Shown here piece after piece: positions 54,466 to 64,000 of a DNA stretch of 64,000 bases (positions are counted from its first letter, which is position 1; each line of letters begins with the position of its first letter). The translations under genes were made by a program, and so were the position numbers. The stretch spans positions 124,001 to 188,000 of the forward strand of contig NZ_JBFBOG010000002.1 of NCBI RefSeq assembly GCF_040686855.1, written 5' to 3'. The stretch comes from Leifsonia sp040686855. GTDB taxonomy: Bacteria; Actinomycetota; Actinomycetes; Actinomycetales; Microbacteriaceae. Below the pieces are notes generated by a model. It ran no database searches and had not been told where the DNA came from. It saw only the letters and a list, made by a program, of their open reading frames with translations.

Positions 54466-55398
54466 ATGGACGCCGTGGACTGGTTGCTCGATTCCGACCC
54501 TGCGATCCGCTGGCAGGCGCTCCGGGACCTGACCGATGCGACACCCGCGGAGGTCGCGGCCGAACGGGCCCGGATCCCGCACGAGGGCTGGGGAAGGACC
54601 CTCCTCGGGGAGCAGGCCGAGGACGGTCTCTGGGACGGCGGCACCTACCGGCCCGGGTGGATCTCGCCGGAGCGCGACGGCTTCGACGCCTGGAGCGGGA
54701 CGCACTTCACGCTCCAGCAGCTGGTCGATTTCGGGCTGGATCCGGAGAGCCCGGAGGCGCGGACCGCGGTCGGGCGGGTCCGTGAAAATGTTCGCTGGGA
54801 GCACGCCGGCGAGCCGTACTTCGAGGGCGAGACCGAACCGTGCATCAACGGAGTCACCCTCACCATCGCGTCCTACTTCGGCGAAGGCGGTGACACGATC
54901 GCCCGGACGCTGGTCGATTCACGGCTGGACGACGGCGGCTGGAACTGCTGGGCCGAGTACGGGGCGCGCGTGTCGTCCTATCACTCCACGATCTGCGCGG
55001 TGGAGGGCCTGCGCGACTGGCAACGGGCCGGCGGCGACGATCCGCAGGTGGAGGAGGTCGCCCGCGCCGGCGAGGAGTACCTGCTCGAGCGCGGGCTCTA
55101 CCGCCGGCTGTCGGACGGCTCCGTCCCCGATCCGCGGATGACGATGCTGTCGTATCCGGTGCGCTGGTACCACGACGTGCTGCGCGGGCTCGAGCACTTC
55201 CGGCGGCTGGACCGGCGCGATCCCCGGCTCGCGGATGCGGTCGAGCTGGTCCGCGGCGAGGCGGACGCCGAGGGGCGTTGGGTGCTCGAGAACCTGCACG
55301 AGGGCTCGGTGATCGTCGAGTTCGAGATGGAGGGCTTCCCGAGCCCGTGGATCACCCTCCGGGCGCTGCGCGTGCTGCGGTGGTGGGACGCCGCCTGA
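54466..55398 (+). CDS. Squalene cyclase/prenyltransferase-like alpha-alpha toroid protein
   Basis: 310 residues rich in Trp, Asp and Gly. The DGGWNCWAEYG segment resembles the QW-type repeats of the prenyltransferase and squalene-cyclase fold, and LGEQAEDGLWDGGTY resembles another repeat. It lacks the DxDD motif of cyclases, so it is probably not a terpene cyclase. It is solitary, soluble, and its function is unknown. It ends 3 bases from the convergent phosphatase gene. Confidence 0.7.
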   Translation: MDAVDWLLDSDPAIRWQALRDLTDATPAEVAAERARIPHEGWGRTLLGEQAEDGLWDGGTYRPGWISPERDGFDAWSGTHFTLQQLVDFGLDPESPEARTAVGRVRENVRWEHAGEPYFEGETEPCINGVTLTIASYFGEGGDTIARTLVDSRLDDGGWNCWAEYGARVSSYHSTICAVEGLRDWQRAGGDDPQVEEVARAGEEYLLERGLYRRLSDGSVPDPRMTMLSYPVRWYHDVLRGLEHFRRLDRRDPRLADAVELVRGEADAEGRWVLENLHEGSVIVEFEMEGFPSPWITLRALRVLRWWDAA

Positions 55399-55401
55399 CG
55401 G

Positions 55402-57333
55402 TCACGGCGCGACGGCCGTGAGGTCGTCGAACGAGACCGTCACCGGCGCGTTGGCGACGCCGCCCGACAGGTACCCGGTGAAGGCCAGGCCGCCGGCGCC
55501 CTGGAGAGCGGCGGTGCTGTCGCTCGCGGACCGCTGCCAGGCGGCCGGCTCCGTCGTGCCGTCGACCCAGACCTTCATCTGCACCAGGGTCGGGGACGTG
55601 CCGGTCGTCTGCACCCGCACGTCCAGCCGTGTGCCCGCAGTGTACGTGAGGCCCAAGGTGGTCCCGGCTTGCACCGTGACCTCGTTCCCGCCGTTCTGAT
55701 CCAGCCGGACGAGCTGGACGGTGACCTTGCCGGCGGACGAGATGATGACCTTGCCCGCGTACGATCCCGCCGTCGCGATGCGCCGGCCCTGGAGGGTGAG
55801 GTAGACGCTGCCGGACGAGGGCAGCTTGTCGACCGCGACGGTCGTCCGCAGGTCGATGCCCGTGGCGCTGACGCCCGCCAGCCGTCCCGTGCTGCTCGTG
55901 CCGGCCGGGAGGGAGAGCTTGGCCGTGCCGCCGCTCACCGAGAACAGGCTCGAGATACCGGCCACCGTCCAGGCTCCGCCTGTCGGAGCCGTTCCCCAGC
56001 CGTTCGTCACCGTGCGCTCGAACGGGTCGGCCGCCAGGGTGCTCGGCGGAGGCGGAGGTGCTGTCGGACTGACGCTGCGCGTGGTCGTCGCCGTCGCCCC
56101 GGCGTCGTCCGTCACCGTCAGTCGAGCCGTGTACGTGCCCGGCGCGGCGTACGTGTGGGAGGCGGTGACGCCGGTGCCCGTCGAGCCGTCGCCGTAGTCC
56201 CAGGCATAGGACCCGATGGTGCCGTCCGGATCGCTGGACCCGCTTCCGTCGAAGGAGCAGGCGAGGTCGGTGCACGACGTCGTGAAGGAGGCGTTCGGCG
56301 GTTGATTGCCGGCCGGCGGTGGACCGATGACGAAGCTGTCGGAGTAGGCGGCGCCTGCCGTGCGCACGAAGTTCGCGTTGAGCTGGGTCGACGTGGCGGT
56401 CACGTCGAGCAGCCCCCACAGCGGTGCCGCGCTGCTGCCGTAGGCCGTGGCGAAGTAGCCCGCCTCACTGTCGTTGGGGTTGATGTCGTAGTTGGTGTTG
56501 CCGCCCGTGCCGACGGTGGCGAAGACCGTGCCGGCGCCCTTCGTCAGGGTATTGCCCGCATTCGCGACGCATCCGGCGGCGTAGACCCCCGGGGTGATGG
56601 ACGCGCATCCGCCTCCGGTCGCGAGCTGCTTGGTGCGCTGGTACAGGTGTTCATGCCCGGAGAGCACGAGGTCGACCCGCTTGGAGACGAGTAGGTTGAG
56701 GAGGTCGGAGCCGGGGTCGCACGCGTACTGGCCCATCGTGAGGCAGGGCTTGTGCATGCCGACGACGACCCACGGGACGTTGGCGGCGCGGGCGCCGTCG
56801 ATCGCGTTCTGGGTCCAGGTGTAGTGGCTGGTCCCGCTGGCGTAGGTCCAGGTGCCGTCGGAGAACGGCAGGCCGGGGGAGATCATGATGAACCGGACCA
56901 GGGGCGCTCCCTGGGGCACGTCGACGTAGTACTCGCGACCATACGTGCCGACTGCTCCCGGCAACTGGTTGGGCAGGCAGGCGGAGAAGTCGTTGATGTT
57001 GCCGTTCTGCCCGTTGCTCTCGTGGTTGCCGGAGACCAGCTCGAACGGGAAGCCGGCTCCGACCGTGCGCGTGACGAAGTCGCACCATGCCTGCTCCTGT
57101 CCCGTCGTCCCATAGGAGAGGTCTCCGAGGGCGAGGTTCAGGTCCGGAGCCGCGTTCTTGATGCCGGTGAGCACCGACTGCGCGGACGACGCGGACGCGT
57201 AGTCGCCCGCCGCGGTGAAGTGCACGCTCGCGGCTCCCGGAGCGATGCCCTGCACGCTCTGGGGCACGCCGAGCGTCAGCACGAGCACGGCGGCCGCCGT
57301 CCCGGCGACCGCAAGGACGCGATGTCTGGTCAT
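55402..57333 (-). CDS. Secreted metallophosphoesterase with PKD domain
   Basis: 643 residues. A signal peptide (basic RHR, hydrophobic core to about residue 30) is followed by a calcineurin-like phosphoesterase with Asp44 (AAGDY), Asp71 (ALGDLSYG), GNHE around 102-105, VVGMHKP and SGHEHLYQR. A PKD domain follows (WDYGDGSTGTGVTASHTY), then a C-terminal jelly-roll-like domain. No sorting signal or membrane anchor is present. It is likely an extracellular phosphatase; the substrate is unknown. Confidence 0.88.
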   Translation of the reverse strand: MTRHRVLAVAGTAAAVLVLTLGVPQSVQGIAPGAASVHFTAAGDYASASSAQSVLTGIKNAAPDLNLALGDLSYGTTGQEQAWCDFVTRTVGAGFPFELVSGNHESNGQNGNINDFSACLPNQLPGAVGTYGREYYVDVPQGAPLVRFIMISPGLPFSDGTWTYASGTSHYTWTQNAIDGARAANVPWVVVGMHKPCLTMGQYACDPGSDLLNLLVSKRVDLVLSGHEHLYQRTKQLATGGGCASITPGVYAAGCVANAGNTLTKGAGTVFATVGTGGNTNYDINPNDSEAGYFATAYGSSAAPLWGLLDVTATSTQLNANFVRTAGAAYSDSFVIGPPPAGNQPPNASFTTSCTDLACSFDGSGSSDPDGTIGSYAWDYGDGSTGTGVTASHTYAAPGTYTARLTVTDDAGATATTTRSVSPTAPPPPPSTLAADPFERTVTNGWGTAPTGGAWTVAGISSLFSVSGGTAKLSLPAGTSSTGRLAGVSATGIDLRTTVAVDKLPSSGSVYLTLQGRRIATAGSYAGKVIISSAGKVTVQLVRLDQNGGNEVTVQAGTTLGLTYTAGTRLDVRVQTTGTSPTLVQMKVWVDGTTEPAAWQRSASDSTAALQGAGGLAFTGYLSGGVANAPVTVSFDDLTAVAP

Positions 57334-57423
57334 CGCCGGCCTCCTCCGGCCCGGCCTCCGCCTGGCCTTCGGGCACAGGCTAGTGCGTCGTCCCGATATG
57401 CGCGAGTAGAAACTGAGGTCTTG

Positions 57424-57978
57424 TCACCGAACGGCGTAGTGCAGACCGACCGCCCCGCGCGCGAACCGGCGCTCGTCGAGCAGCTCGAGGTCGAGACGCA
57501 GACCGACGGGCAACGCCGGCGTGCCTCCGCCGACCGAGACGGGGGAGAGGAACAGCCACACCTCGTCCACCAGTCCGGCGGCGAAAGCCTCGGTCGCCAG
57601 TGTCGGGCCGCCGATCGAGACATCCCGCTCGGAGTCCTCGACGAGATGCCGCACCTCGTCCGCGTCGAAGCGCTGCAGCACTCGCGTCCGCGGCGTCGTC
57701 GCCTCGGCCAGCGACGACGAGTACACGACCTTGTCCGCGTCCTGCCAGATCGCGGCGTACTCCGCGTAGACCCCGTCGTCCTCTGTTAGCGGCGGATCCT
57801 GCCAGAAGCGCATGGTCTCGTACATCCGCCGGCCGTAGAGATAGGTGCCGATCCCGCGCTCGAGATCGTTGACGAACGCGTGCAGCTCCGGTTCGGGCTC
57901 GGCCCAGTCGAAGGAGCCGGACGCATCCACGGTGTAGCCGTCGAGCGAGGCGATGGCGGAGAAGATCAGGCGTCCCAT
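57424..57978 (-). CDS. Dihydrofolate reductase family protein (RibD C-terminal type)
   Basis: 184 residues. It begins GRLIFSAIASLDGY and contains YGRRMYETMRFW and SIGGPTLATEAFAAGLVDE, typical of the RibD-C/DHFR-like family. Relatives are NADPH reductases of mostly unknown substrate; it is unlikely to be the main FolA. A TAGAGT hexamer lies 6 bases before the ATG (leaderless pattern). Confidence 0.87.
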   Translation of the reverse strand: MGRLIFSAIASLDGYTVDASGSFDWAEPEPELHAFVNDLERGIGTYLYGRRMYETMRFWQDPPLTEDDGVYAEYAAIWQDADKVVYSSSLAEATTPRTRVLQRFDADEVRHLVEDSERDVSIGGPTLATEAFAAGLVDEVWLFLSPVSVGGGTPALPVGLRLDLELLDERRFARGAVGLHYAVR

Positions 57979-58016
57979 GCCGCGACTCTAGGGCCGCGTG
58001 CGCGCGGCGGCCAGCC

Positions 58017-58274
58017 TCAGCCGAGCTGCGGCAGGAGCGCCCGCAGCGTCCGGAACTCATCGTCGAAGACCCACGGCAGGGCGATGTTCAACACGAGCCC
58101 GATCCCGATGGTCAGCAGCGCGAGACCGGTCGCCACGAGCAGCAGCGTGACCGCCAGCTGGAGGTACGGGTTCCCGGTGACGGCGGCGAGCAGCCCCCGC
58201 GCTCGCCGCCGCACCGGTTCCGACGGCGATGCGAGCGTCGGTGCGGTTCGCACTCCGTGGCCCAGCGTCGTCAT
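58017..58274 (-). CDS. Small membrane protein
   Basis: 85 residues, unrecognised. A basic N-terminus (RRRARGLL) is followed by one or two hydrophobic segments (about 36-70). GGGGGAG lies 5 bases before the ATG, supporting translation. Confidence 0.6.
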   Translation of the reverse strand: MTTLGHGVRTAPTLASPSEPVRRRARGLLAAVTGNPYLQLAVTLLLVATGLALLTIGIGLVLNIALPWVFDDEFRTLRALLPQLG

Positions 58275-58407
58275 CGGTCTCCCCCTTCACGTCGAGGCCG
58301 GGGCGGATGCCCCGGCCGACGTCTCCGAGTCAACCGCGGGAGCACGTGGCGGGGCATCGACCGGAGGTCGGGGGAGGGTCATCCCGTGGGATGATCTGCG
58401 CGGCGTG

Positions 58408-58806
58408 TCAGACGGGCGTGACGGTGCACCCGCAGCCGTGGGCCGGCTCCGGGATGCGGTCCTCCGCACCGGCCAGCCGGCGCGCCAGGAGGTCGCGGCG
58501 CCGCTCCAACTGAGCGATGGCCGCATCCAGCTCCGCGAGGCCGTCCCGGTACGCGTCCCGGGAGGCCGGGCACTCGTCGCTGTGGGCGTGGCCGGACCCG
58601 AGGCAGTCGATGAAGGGCCGCGCCTTCCCCGGCGGGATGCCCGTCGCCGCCAGCTCCCGGATCTCGCGGACCACCCGCAGGTGGTCGTCGCCGTACTCGC
58701 GGTAGCCGTTGCCGAGTCGCGCGGGGGAGACGAGCCCGAGCCGTTCGTAGTAGCGCACGGCCTTGACCGTCACCCCGGCCTGTTCGGCCAGTTCGCTGAT
58801 GCGCAT
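58408..58806 (-). CDS. MerR family transcriptional regulator
   Basis: 132 residues. The N-terminal winged helix (ISELAEQAGVTVKAVRYYERLGL) is followed by a dimer coil. The region DCLGSGHAHSDECP and the C-terminal HGCGC ending offer Cys/His ligands, so metal or thiol sensing is possible. The ATG at 58806 follows GGAGG by 5 bases. No obvious target is adjacent. Confidence 0.88.
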   Translation of the reverse strand: MRISELAEQAGVTVKAVRYYERLGLVSPARLGNGYREYGDDHLRVVREIRELAATGIPPGKARPFIDCLGSGHAHSDECPASRDAYRDGLAELDAAIAQLERRRDLLARRLAGAEDRIPEPAHGCGCTVTPV

Positions 58807-58844
58807 GTCGCCCTCCGCCGTCAGCGTAGACCCTGACCCCCGGG

Positions 58845-59297
58845 TCAGGCTCCAGCGGGCTCCGGGATCCGCGCCGCGGCCGAGATGATCGTGTGGAGGC
58901 TGTTGCGCAGTTCGGCCAGCTCGGCCTGCGGCAGCCCCAGGCGCTCGACGATGCGGCCCGGGATCTTCTCCGCCTCGGCCCGCAGCGCCCGGCCGCGCTC
59001 GGTCAGTCTGACCTCCAGGGCCCGCTCGTCGGCGGCACTGCGCTTGCGCTCGACATAGCCGATGGCCTCCAGCCGCTTGAGCAGCGGTGACAGGGTCGCG
59101 GGCTCGAGCGCCAGCGTGTCGCTCAGGTTCTTGACCGACCGGGGCTCCTGCTCCCAGAGGGCGAGCATCACGAGATACTGCGGATGCGTCAGGGACAGCG
59201 GCTCGAGCACCGGCCGGTACAGGGCGATGACGCTCCGGGCCGCCACGGCGAGACCGAAGCACACCTGATTCTCGAGGGCGAGGACGTCGTCTGACAC
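58845..59297 (-). CDS. MarR/OhrR-type organic peroxide sensor
   Basis: 150 residues. The LENQVCFGLAVAAR start with Cys13, and LSLTHPQYLVMLALWE, match OhrR, whose cysteine is oxidised by organic hydroperoxides. The winged helix is SVKNLSDTLALEPATLSPLLKRLEAIGYVERKR (in two stretches). The GTG at 59297 is chosen because TACAAT lies 6 bases before it; ATG 59330 would overlap the next gene by 11 bases. No ohr peroxidase gene lies nearby. Confidence 0.87.
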   Translation of the reverse strand: MSDDVLALENQVCFGLAVAARSVIALYRPVLEPLSLTHPQYLVMLALWEQEPRSVKNLSDTLALEPATLSPLLKRLEAIGYVERKRSAADERALEVRLTERGRALRAEAEKIPGRIVERLGLPQAELAELRNSLHTIISAAARIPEPAGA

Positions 59298-59309
59298 CCG
59301 GCCATTGTA
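59298..59309 (-). promoter_or_regulatory. -10 element of the OhrR-type gene, possible OhrR half-site
   Basis: On the minus strand TACAAT ends 6 bases before the GTG start, so the mRNA would be leaderless. TACAAT is also the half-site sequence in known OhrR operators; no second half-site is evident nearby. Confidence 0.4.
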
Positions 59310-59319
59310 GGGGCGCGAC

Positions 59320-59562
59320 TCAGTACTCATCGGTGGTGCGCTCGACCCGCTCGCCCGTGGCCGGGTCGATGGTCTCGCGCCGCACCGTGGTCCGCGGCCG
59401 GCGCCGGAGGGCGAACGCCAGCGAGATCACGAACACGACGAGTCCCGCGCCCATGAGGATGTATCCGGTCACCTTGAGGTCGATCCAGCTGACTTCCACC
59501 TGCAGGGCGAAGGCCAGGATGAGACCGACGACGAAGATGAAGATGCCGCTCCCGATGCCCAT
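59320..59562 (-). CDS. DUF6458-type small membrane protein
   Basis: 80 residues: two membrane helices (about 2-22 and 30-52) beginning MGIGSGIFIFVVGLILAFAL, then a basic and polar tail (RRRPRTTVRRETIDPATG). The opening glycine-rich helix is typical of the family, which is restricted largely to actinobacteria. Function unknown. Confidence 0.8.
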   Translation of the reverse strand: MGIGSGIFIFVVGLILAFALQVEVSWIDLKVTGYILMGAGLVVFVISLAFALRRRPRTTVRRETIDPATGERVERTTDEY

Positions 59563-59636
59563 GCGTCACGCTCCTTCACGTCCGTGGGCTCAAGCTACTC
59601 CCTGGACGCCGGGGCGCGCACCACACCGGCCGCGGA

Positions 59637-60452
59637 TCACTCGGCGCGCGAGAACTCCGAGGCGCGGGCGACCTGCTCGGGCGTCAGAGCGACGCCGGTG
59701 TAGCGCTCGAACTGCCGCGCCGCCTGCAGCGCGATCACCTCGGCACCGGTGATGACCGGGGTGCCCGCCGCTCGGGCGGCCGTGATCAGCGGTGTCTCGG
59801 AGGGGAAGGCGACGACGTCGAACACGGTCGCGGCCCGGTCGATGAACGGCTGCGCGAAGGCGAGCTCGGACTCGTGATCGCCGCGCATCCCGAGCGGGGT
59901 GACGTTGACGATGACGTCGAAGTCGGGCTCCGGGTCGTCCTGCACCCAGCGGTAGTCGTAGCGCTCGGCGAGGGCGGGGCCCGCGTCCGCGTTGCGGGCC
60001 AGCACGGTGAGGTCGTCGAAGCCCGCGCCGCGGAATGCCGCGACGACGGCCTTGGCCATCCCGCCCGACCCGCGCACGAGCACGCTCTGTCCGGGGTCGA
60101 CCTCGTGCTCGGCGAGCAGCTGAGCCACCGCTTCGTAGTCGGTGTTGGATGCGGTGAGGAACCCGTCCTCGTTGACGACGGTGTTGACCGACTCGATCGC
60201 GACCGCCGACGCCTCCAGGTTGTCGACCAGCGGGATGATCGCCTCCTTGAACGGCATCGAGACCGAGCACCCGCGGATGCCGAGCGCCCGGATGCCGCGC
60301 ACGGCGCCGTCCAGGTCGTCGGTGGTGAACGCTTTGTAGACGAAGTTCAGGCCGAGCTCGTCGTACAGGAAGTTGTGGAACCGCGTACCGATGTTGCTGG
60401 GACGGCCGGCCAGCGAGATGCAGACCTGCATGTCCTTGTTCAGGATAGGCAT
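59637..60452 (-). CDS. Shikimate 5-dehydrogenase-like protein
   Basis: 271 residues. An N-terminal substrate domain (LAGRPSNIGTRFHNFLYDEL; VSMPFKEAIIPLVD with the catalytic Lys; NTVV; NTDYEAV with the Asp) and a C-terminal nucleotide domain (VRGSGGMAKAVVAAFRGAG). The usual GAGG dinucleotide motif reads GSGG. It is an AroE-like subgroup, likely a quinate/shikimate-type or amino-hydroxy variant; not necessarily the biosynthetic AroE. The ATG at 60452 is used; the frame is open far upstream only as antisense of other genes. Confidence 0.83.
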   Translation of the reverse strand: MPILNKDMQVCISLAGRPSNIGTRFHNFLYDELGLNFVYKAFTTDDLDGAVRGIRALGIRGCSVSMPFKEAIIPLVDNLEASAVAIESVNTVVNEDGFLTASNTDYEAVAQLLAEHEVDPGQSVLVRGSGGMAKAVVAAFRGAGFDDLTVLARNADAGPALAERYDYRWVQDDPEPDFDVIVNVTPLGMRGDHESELAFAQPFIDRAATVFDVVAFPSETPLITAARAAGTPVITGAEVIALQAARQFERYTGVALTPEQVARASEFSRAE

Positions 60453-60472
60453 GCTCCCATCATCGCAGGGAG

Positions 60473-61126
60473 CTAGCCCTCCGCTCCGGCGACGATCGTC
60501 CCGATGCCGAGCGCCGCGAGGATTCCGGCGGAGGTCCGCTCCAGGGCGCGGGTCACGCGCGGGCGGCGCAGCCAGGCGATCATGCGGGAGGCGAGCAGCG
60601 CGACCGCGATGAGGTACAGCATGCCGATGAGCCCGTCGATCGCCCCGAGGAGCAGGGTCTCGCCGAAGCTCGCGTGCGCCGAGACGAACTGAGGCACCAC
60701 CGCGATGAAGAACAGGCCGACCTTCGGGTTGAGCATGGTGGACAGCATCCCGGCGAGCAGGCTCGATGACGACCGGCGCCGCGGGGCGGGCAGCTCGGCG
60801 GCGACCTCTCCCTCGGCGCGGCGCGCCTGCCGGCGGCTGGCGATGAACGCCGAGACGCCCAGGTACAAGAGGTAGAGACCGCCCGCGATCTTGACGATGC
60901 GGAAGACCTCGGCCGACTGCTCCAGCAGCGCGGCCAGCCCGAACCCGACCACCGCCGCCCACACCAGCGACCCGATGGCCGTCCCCGCCGCCGCGGCGAT
61001 GCCGTCTCGCGCCCGGCCCATGCTGTATCGCAGCACGAGGAAGGTGTCGGGCCCGGGCGTCAACGCGAGCACCAGGCAGAGCCCGCCGAAGGCCAGCAGC
61101 GAGAGGATGGTCATGAGGAAGATCAT
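60473..61126 (-). CDS. LysE family exporter
   Basis: 217 residues with five or six membrane helices; the LysE/RhtB signature LALTPGPDTFLVLRYSMGRARDG and the later MLSTMLNPKVGLFFIAVVPQF are present. It exports amino acids or related compounds; the substrate is unknown. Start ATG 61126 or 61114. Confidence 0.88.
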   Translation of the reverse strand: MIFLMTILSLLAFGGLCLVLALTPGPDTFLVLRYSMGRARDGIAAAAGTAIGSLVWAAVVGFGLAALLEQSAEVFRIVKIAGGLYLLYLGVSAFIASRRQARRAEGEVAAELPAPRRRSSSSLLAGMLSTMLNPKVGLFFIAVVPQFVSAHASFGETLLLGAIDGLIGMLYLIAVALLASRMIAWLRRPRVTRALERTSAGILAALGIGTIVAGAEG

Positions 61127-61211
61127 AGGGATCGGCGTGTGACCTGATCGCGGGGTGGACGATTGCGTTCACAGCTTGACTCCAACACGTCGATCGTTCA
61201 CGCTTATCGTC

Positions 61212-62402
61212 ATGACCGCCACTCAGGGGCTGATCCCCCGTGGCGCACGCAACCCCGGGTCGCAAGGCGCCCTGCGGCATCTGAATCAGGAGCGACTCGT
61301 CGAGTTCCTTCTGGCACACGGACCGTCGACCCAGGCAGAGCTGGCGCGCGGGACCGGCCTGTCCACCGCCACCGTGTCCAACATCGTCCGCGACATGGCG
61401 GCGAAGGGCGTCGTCGCGACCAGTCCGGTGACGTCGAGCGGCCGCCGAGCCTTGCTGGTGCAGTTGACCGACACCGGCGACATCGCGGTCGGCGTGGACT
61501 TCGGGCGGCGGCACGTGCGCATCGTCCTCTCCACGCTCGGCTACGACGTGATCGCGGAGGAGCAGGTCGCGCTCGAGCCCGGCTACGACGTGGTCGGCGC
61601 CGTCGGGGAGGCGGCGCGGCTGCTCGACCGGATGCTGGCCGACGGCGGCCACGACCGGGAGTCCGTCCTCGCCGTGGGCGTCGGCATCCCCGGGCCGATC
61701 GACCGGCGGACCGGCACCGTGCTGCAGGGTGCGATCCTTCCCGAGTGGGTGGGGATCACGCGGCGCGAGCTGGAGGATGTGTTCGGCTTCCCGGTCGTCG
61801 TGGACAACGACGCCAACCTGGGCGCGCTCGCCGAGGTCACCTGGGGCGCGAACCGAGGGGAACGCAATCTCATCTTCGTCAAGATCGGCACCGGGATCGG
61901 CGCCGGCCTCATCCTGAACGGCCAGCCGTATTACGGGTTCCTCGGCATCACGGGCGAGCTGGGGCACACGCCGGTCGCGGAGCACGGCGTGATCTGCCGC
62001 TGCGGCAACCGGGGCTGCCTCGAGACGGTCGCCTCCACCAGCGTCATGCTGGAATCGCTCGGTCACGGCACGGGCGGCGGCCTGACGACCTCCGACATCC
62101 TGCGCCGCGGCCTGGCTCAGGACCCGGCGGTTCTGCGCGTGGTGAGCGATGCGGGCACCGCCATCGGCCAGGCCATCGGCAACATCGCCAACGTCATCAA
62201 CCCCGAGCTCGTGCTGATCGGCGGTCCGCTGGTGGGTCTCGGGGATGCGCTGCTCGACCCGATCCGGCGCGGGATCCAGCACAACGCGCTGCCGATCATC
62301 GCCGGAACCACGTCCGTGCGCGTGTCGTCGCTGGGCGACCGGGCCGAGTCGCTGGGCGCCGCGGCCATCGTGATCCAAGGCGCGCTCGCCGGTAACGACT
62401 GA
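61212..62402 (+). CDS. ROK family transcriptional regulator
   Basis: 396 residues. The N-terminal helix-turn-helix (STQAELARGTGLSTATVSNI) precedes a ROK sugar-kinase-like domain with VDFGRRHVRI, VDNDANLGALAE and the zinc motif CRCGNRGCLE (with the His of ELGHTP). The ATP site and the catalytic-like NDAN are retained, as in NagC/XylR regulators. The ATG at 61212 is used; no ribosome site is seen. It probably controls the ABC transporter 97 bases downstream. Confidence 0.9.
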   Translation: MTATQGLIPRGARNPGSQGALRHLNQERLVEFLLAHGPSTQAELARGTGLSTATVSNIVRDMAAKGVVATSPVTSSGRRALLVQLTDTGDIAVGVDFGRRHVRIVLSTLGYDVIAEEQVALEPGYDVVGAVGEAARLLDRMLADGGHDRESVLAVGVGIPGPIDRRTGTVLQGAILPEWVGITRRELEDVFGFPVVVDNDANLGALAEVTWGANRGERNLIFVKIGTGIGAGLILNGQPYYGFLGITGELGHTPVAEHGVICRCGNRGCLETVASTSVMLESLGHGTGGGLTTSDILRRGLAQDPAVLRVVSDAGTAIGQAIGNIANVINPELVLIGGPLVGLGDALLDPIRRGIQHNALPIIAGTTSVRVSSLGDRAESLGAAAIVIQGALAGND

Positions 62403-62429
62403 CTGTTATCGCATCGTTGTCTTCACTAT

Positions 62430-62459
62430 TTGACGACAAGTGAGAACATAGCGTTTACT
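62430..62459 (+). promoter_or_regulatory. Candidate promoter of the sugar transporter
   Basis: TTGACG (62430-62435), 18 bases, TTTACT (62454-62459). It lies 41 bases before the ATG at 62500, where a ROK repressor could act. Confidence 0.35.
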
Positions 62460-62499
62460 ACTTAGGCACATCCATTACCGAGCTCGAACAGGAGCGACG

Positions 62500-64000
<1,501 letters not shown>

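Noticed and set aside
59637..62378. A very long minus-strand open frame upstream of the shikimate dehydrogenase-like gene
   Set aside because: The upstream 640 codons run antisense to the ROK gene and through the LysE gene, a common effect of high GC; only the last 271 codons resemble a protein family.

Overview
The window is a contiguous piece of a high-GC actinobacterial chromosome around the replication origin. It holds the classic origin cluster (rpmH, dnaA, dnaN, gnd, recF, dciA, gyrB, gyrA), the actinobacterial division kinase cluster (fhaA, fhaB, pstP, rodA, pbpA, pknA, pknB), crgA, a class E sortase and many genes that look leaderless. The protein sequences and the gene order (trxBA, aminotransferase, ddl, parBA, rsmG, jag, yidC) fit Microbacteriaceae, most likely a Leifsonia-like organism. 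The genus is an inference.

Layout. Positions 1-4769 carry the 3' end of murJ, the thioredoxin operon, a PLP aminotransferase and D-Ala-D-Ala ligase. Positions 4770-11406 read leftward: rpmH, rnpA, yidD, yidC, jag, rsmG, then a 1.7-kb gene-free stretch packed with parS sites, then parA and parB. Positions 11407-22553 read rightward: dnaA, oriC (dnaA-dnaN gap), dnaN, gnd, recF, dciA, gyrB, gyrA and a DUF3566 membrane protein, followed by tRNA-Ile and tRNA-Ala. Positions 22778-27501 hold small housekeeping and repair genes: an Lrp regulator, a rhodanese, an Fpg/Nei glycosylase, a NUDIX hydrolase, PspC, a cyclophilin and a rhomboid. A compact DnaA-box cluster resembling oriC lies at 27502-27654. 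Positions 27714-38557 hold crgA, the sortase, a GATase and the Ser/Thr kinase, PBP and FHA cluster.

Positions 38700-64000 are more variable. They contain tRNA-Leu, topoisomerase IB, a FUSC transporter, a five-gene flavin electron-transfer and two-component operon, a permease, an EAL/GGDEF pair, and a DUF3618/holin-X/YihY envelope group. Next come a secreted PKD phosphatase, a DHFR-like reductase, MerR and OhrR-type regulators, a shikimate dehydrogenase-like protein, LysE, a ROK repressor and the start of a multiple-sugar ABC transporter.

The most interesting non-coding signals are: (i) a parS array with a period near 67 bp in the rsmG-parA gap, including decayed copies; (ii) an oriC-like DnaA-box cluster 14 kb from oriC that shares an AT-rich decamer with it; (iii) an exact SigR/SigH-type promoter in front of trxBA; (iv) a set of predicted leaderless genes with a -10 hexamer 6-8 nt before the start codon; and (v) helically phased repeats in front of the flavin/two-component operon. 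No insertion sequence, prophage, CRISPR array or other mobile element was seen.
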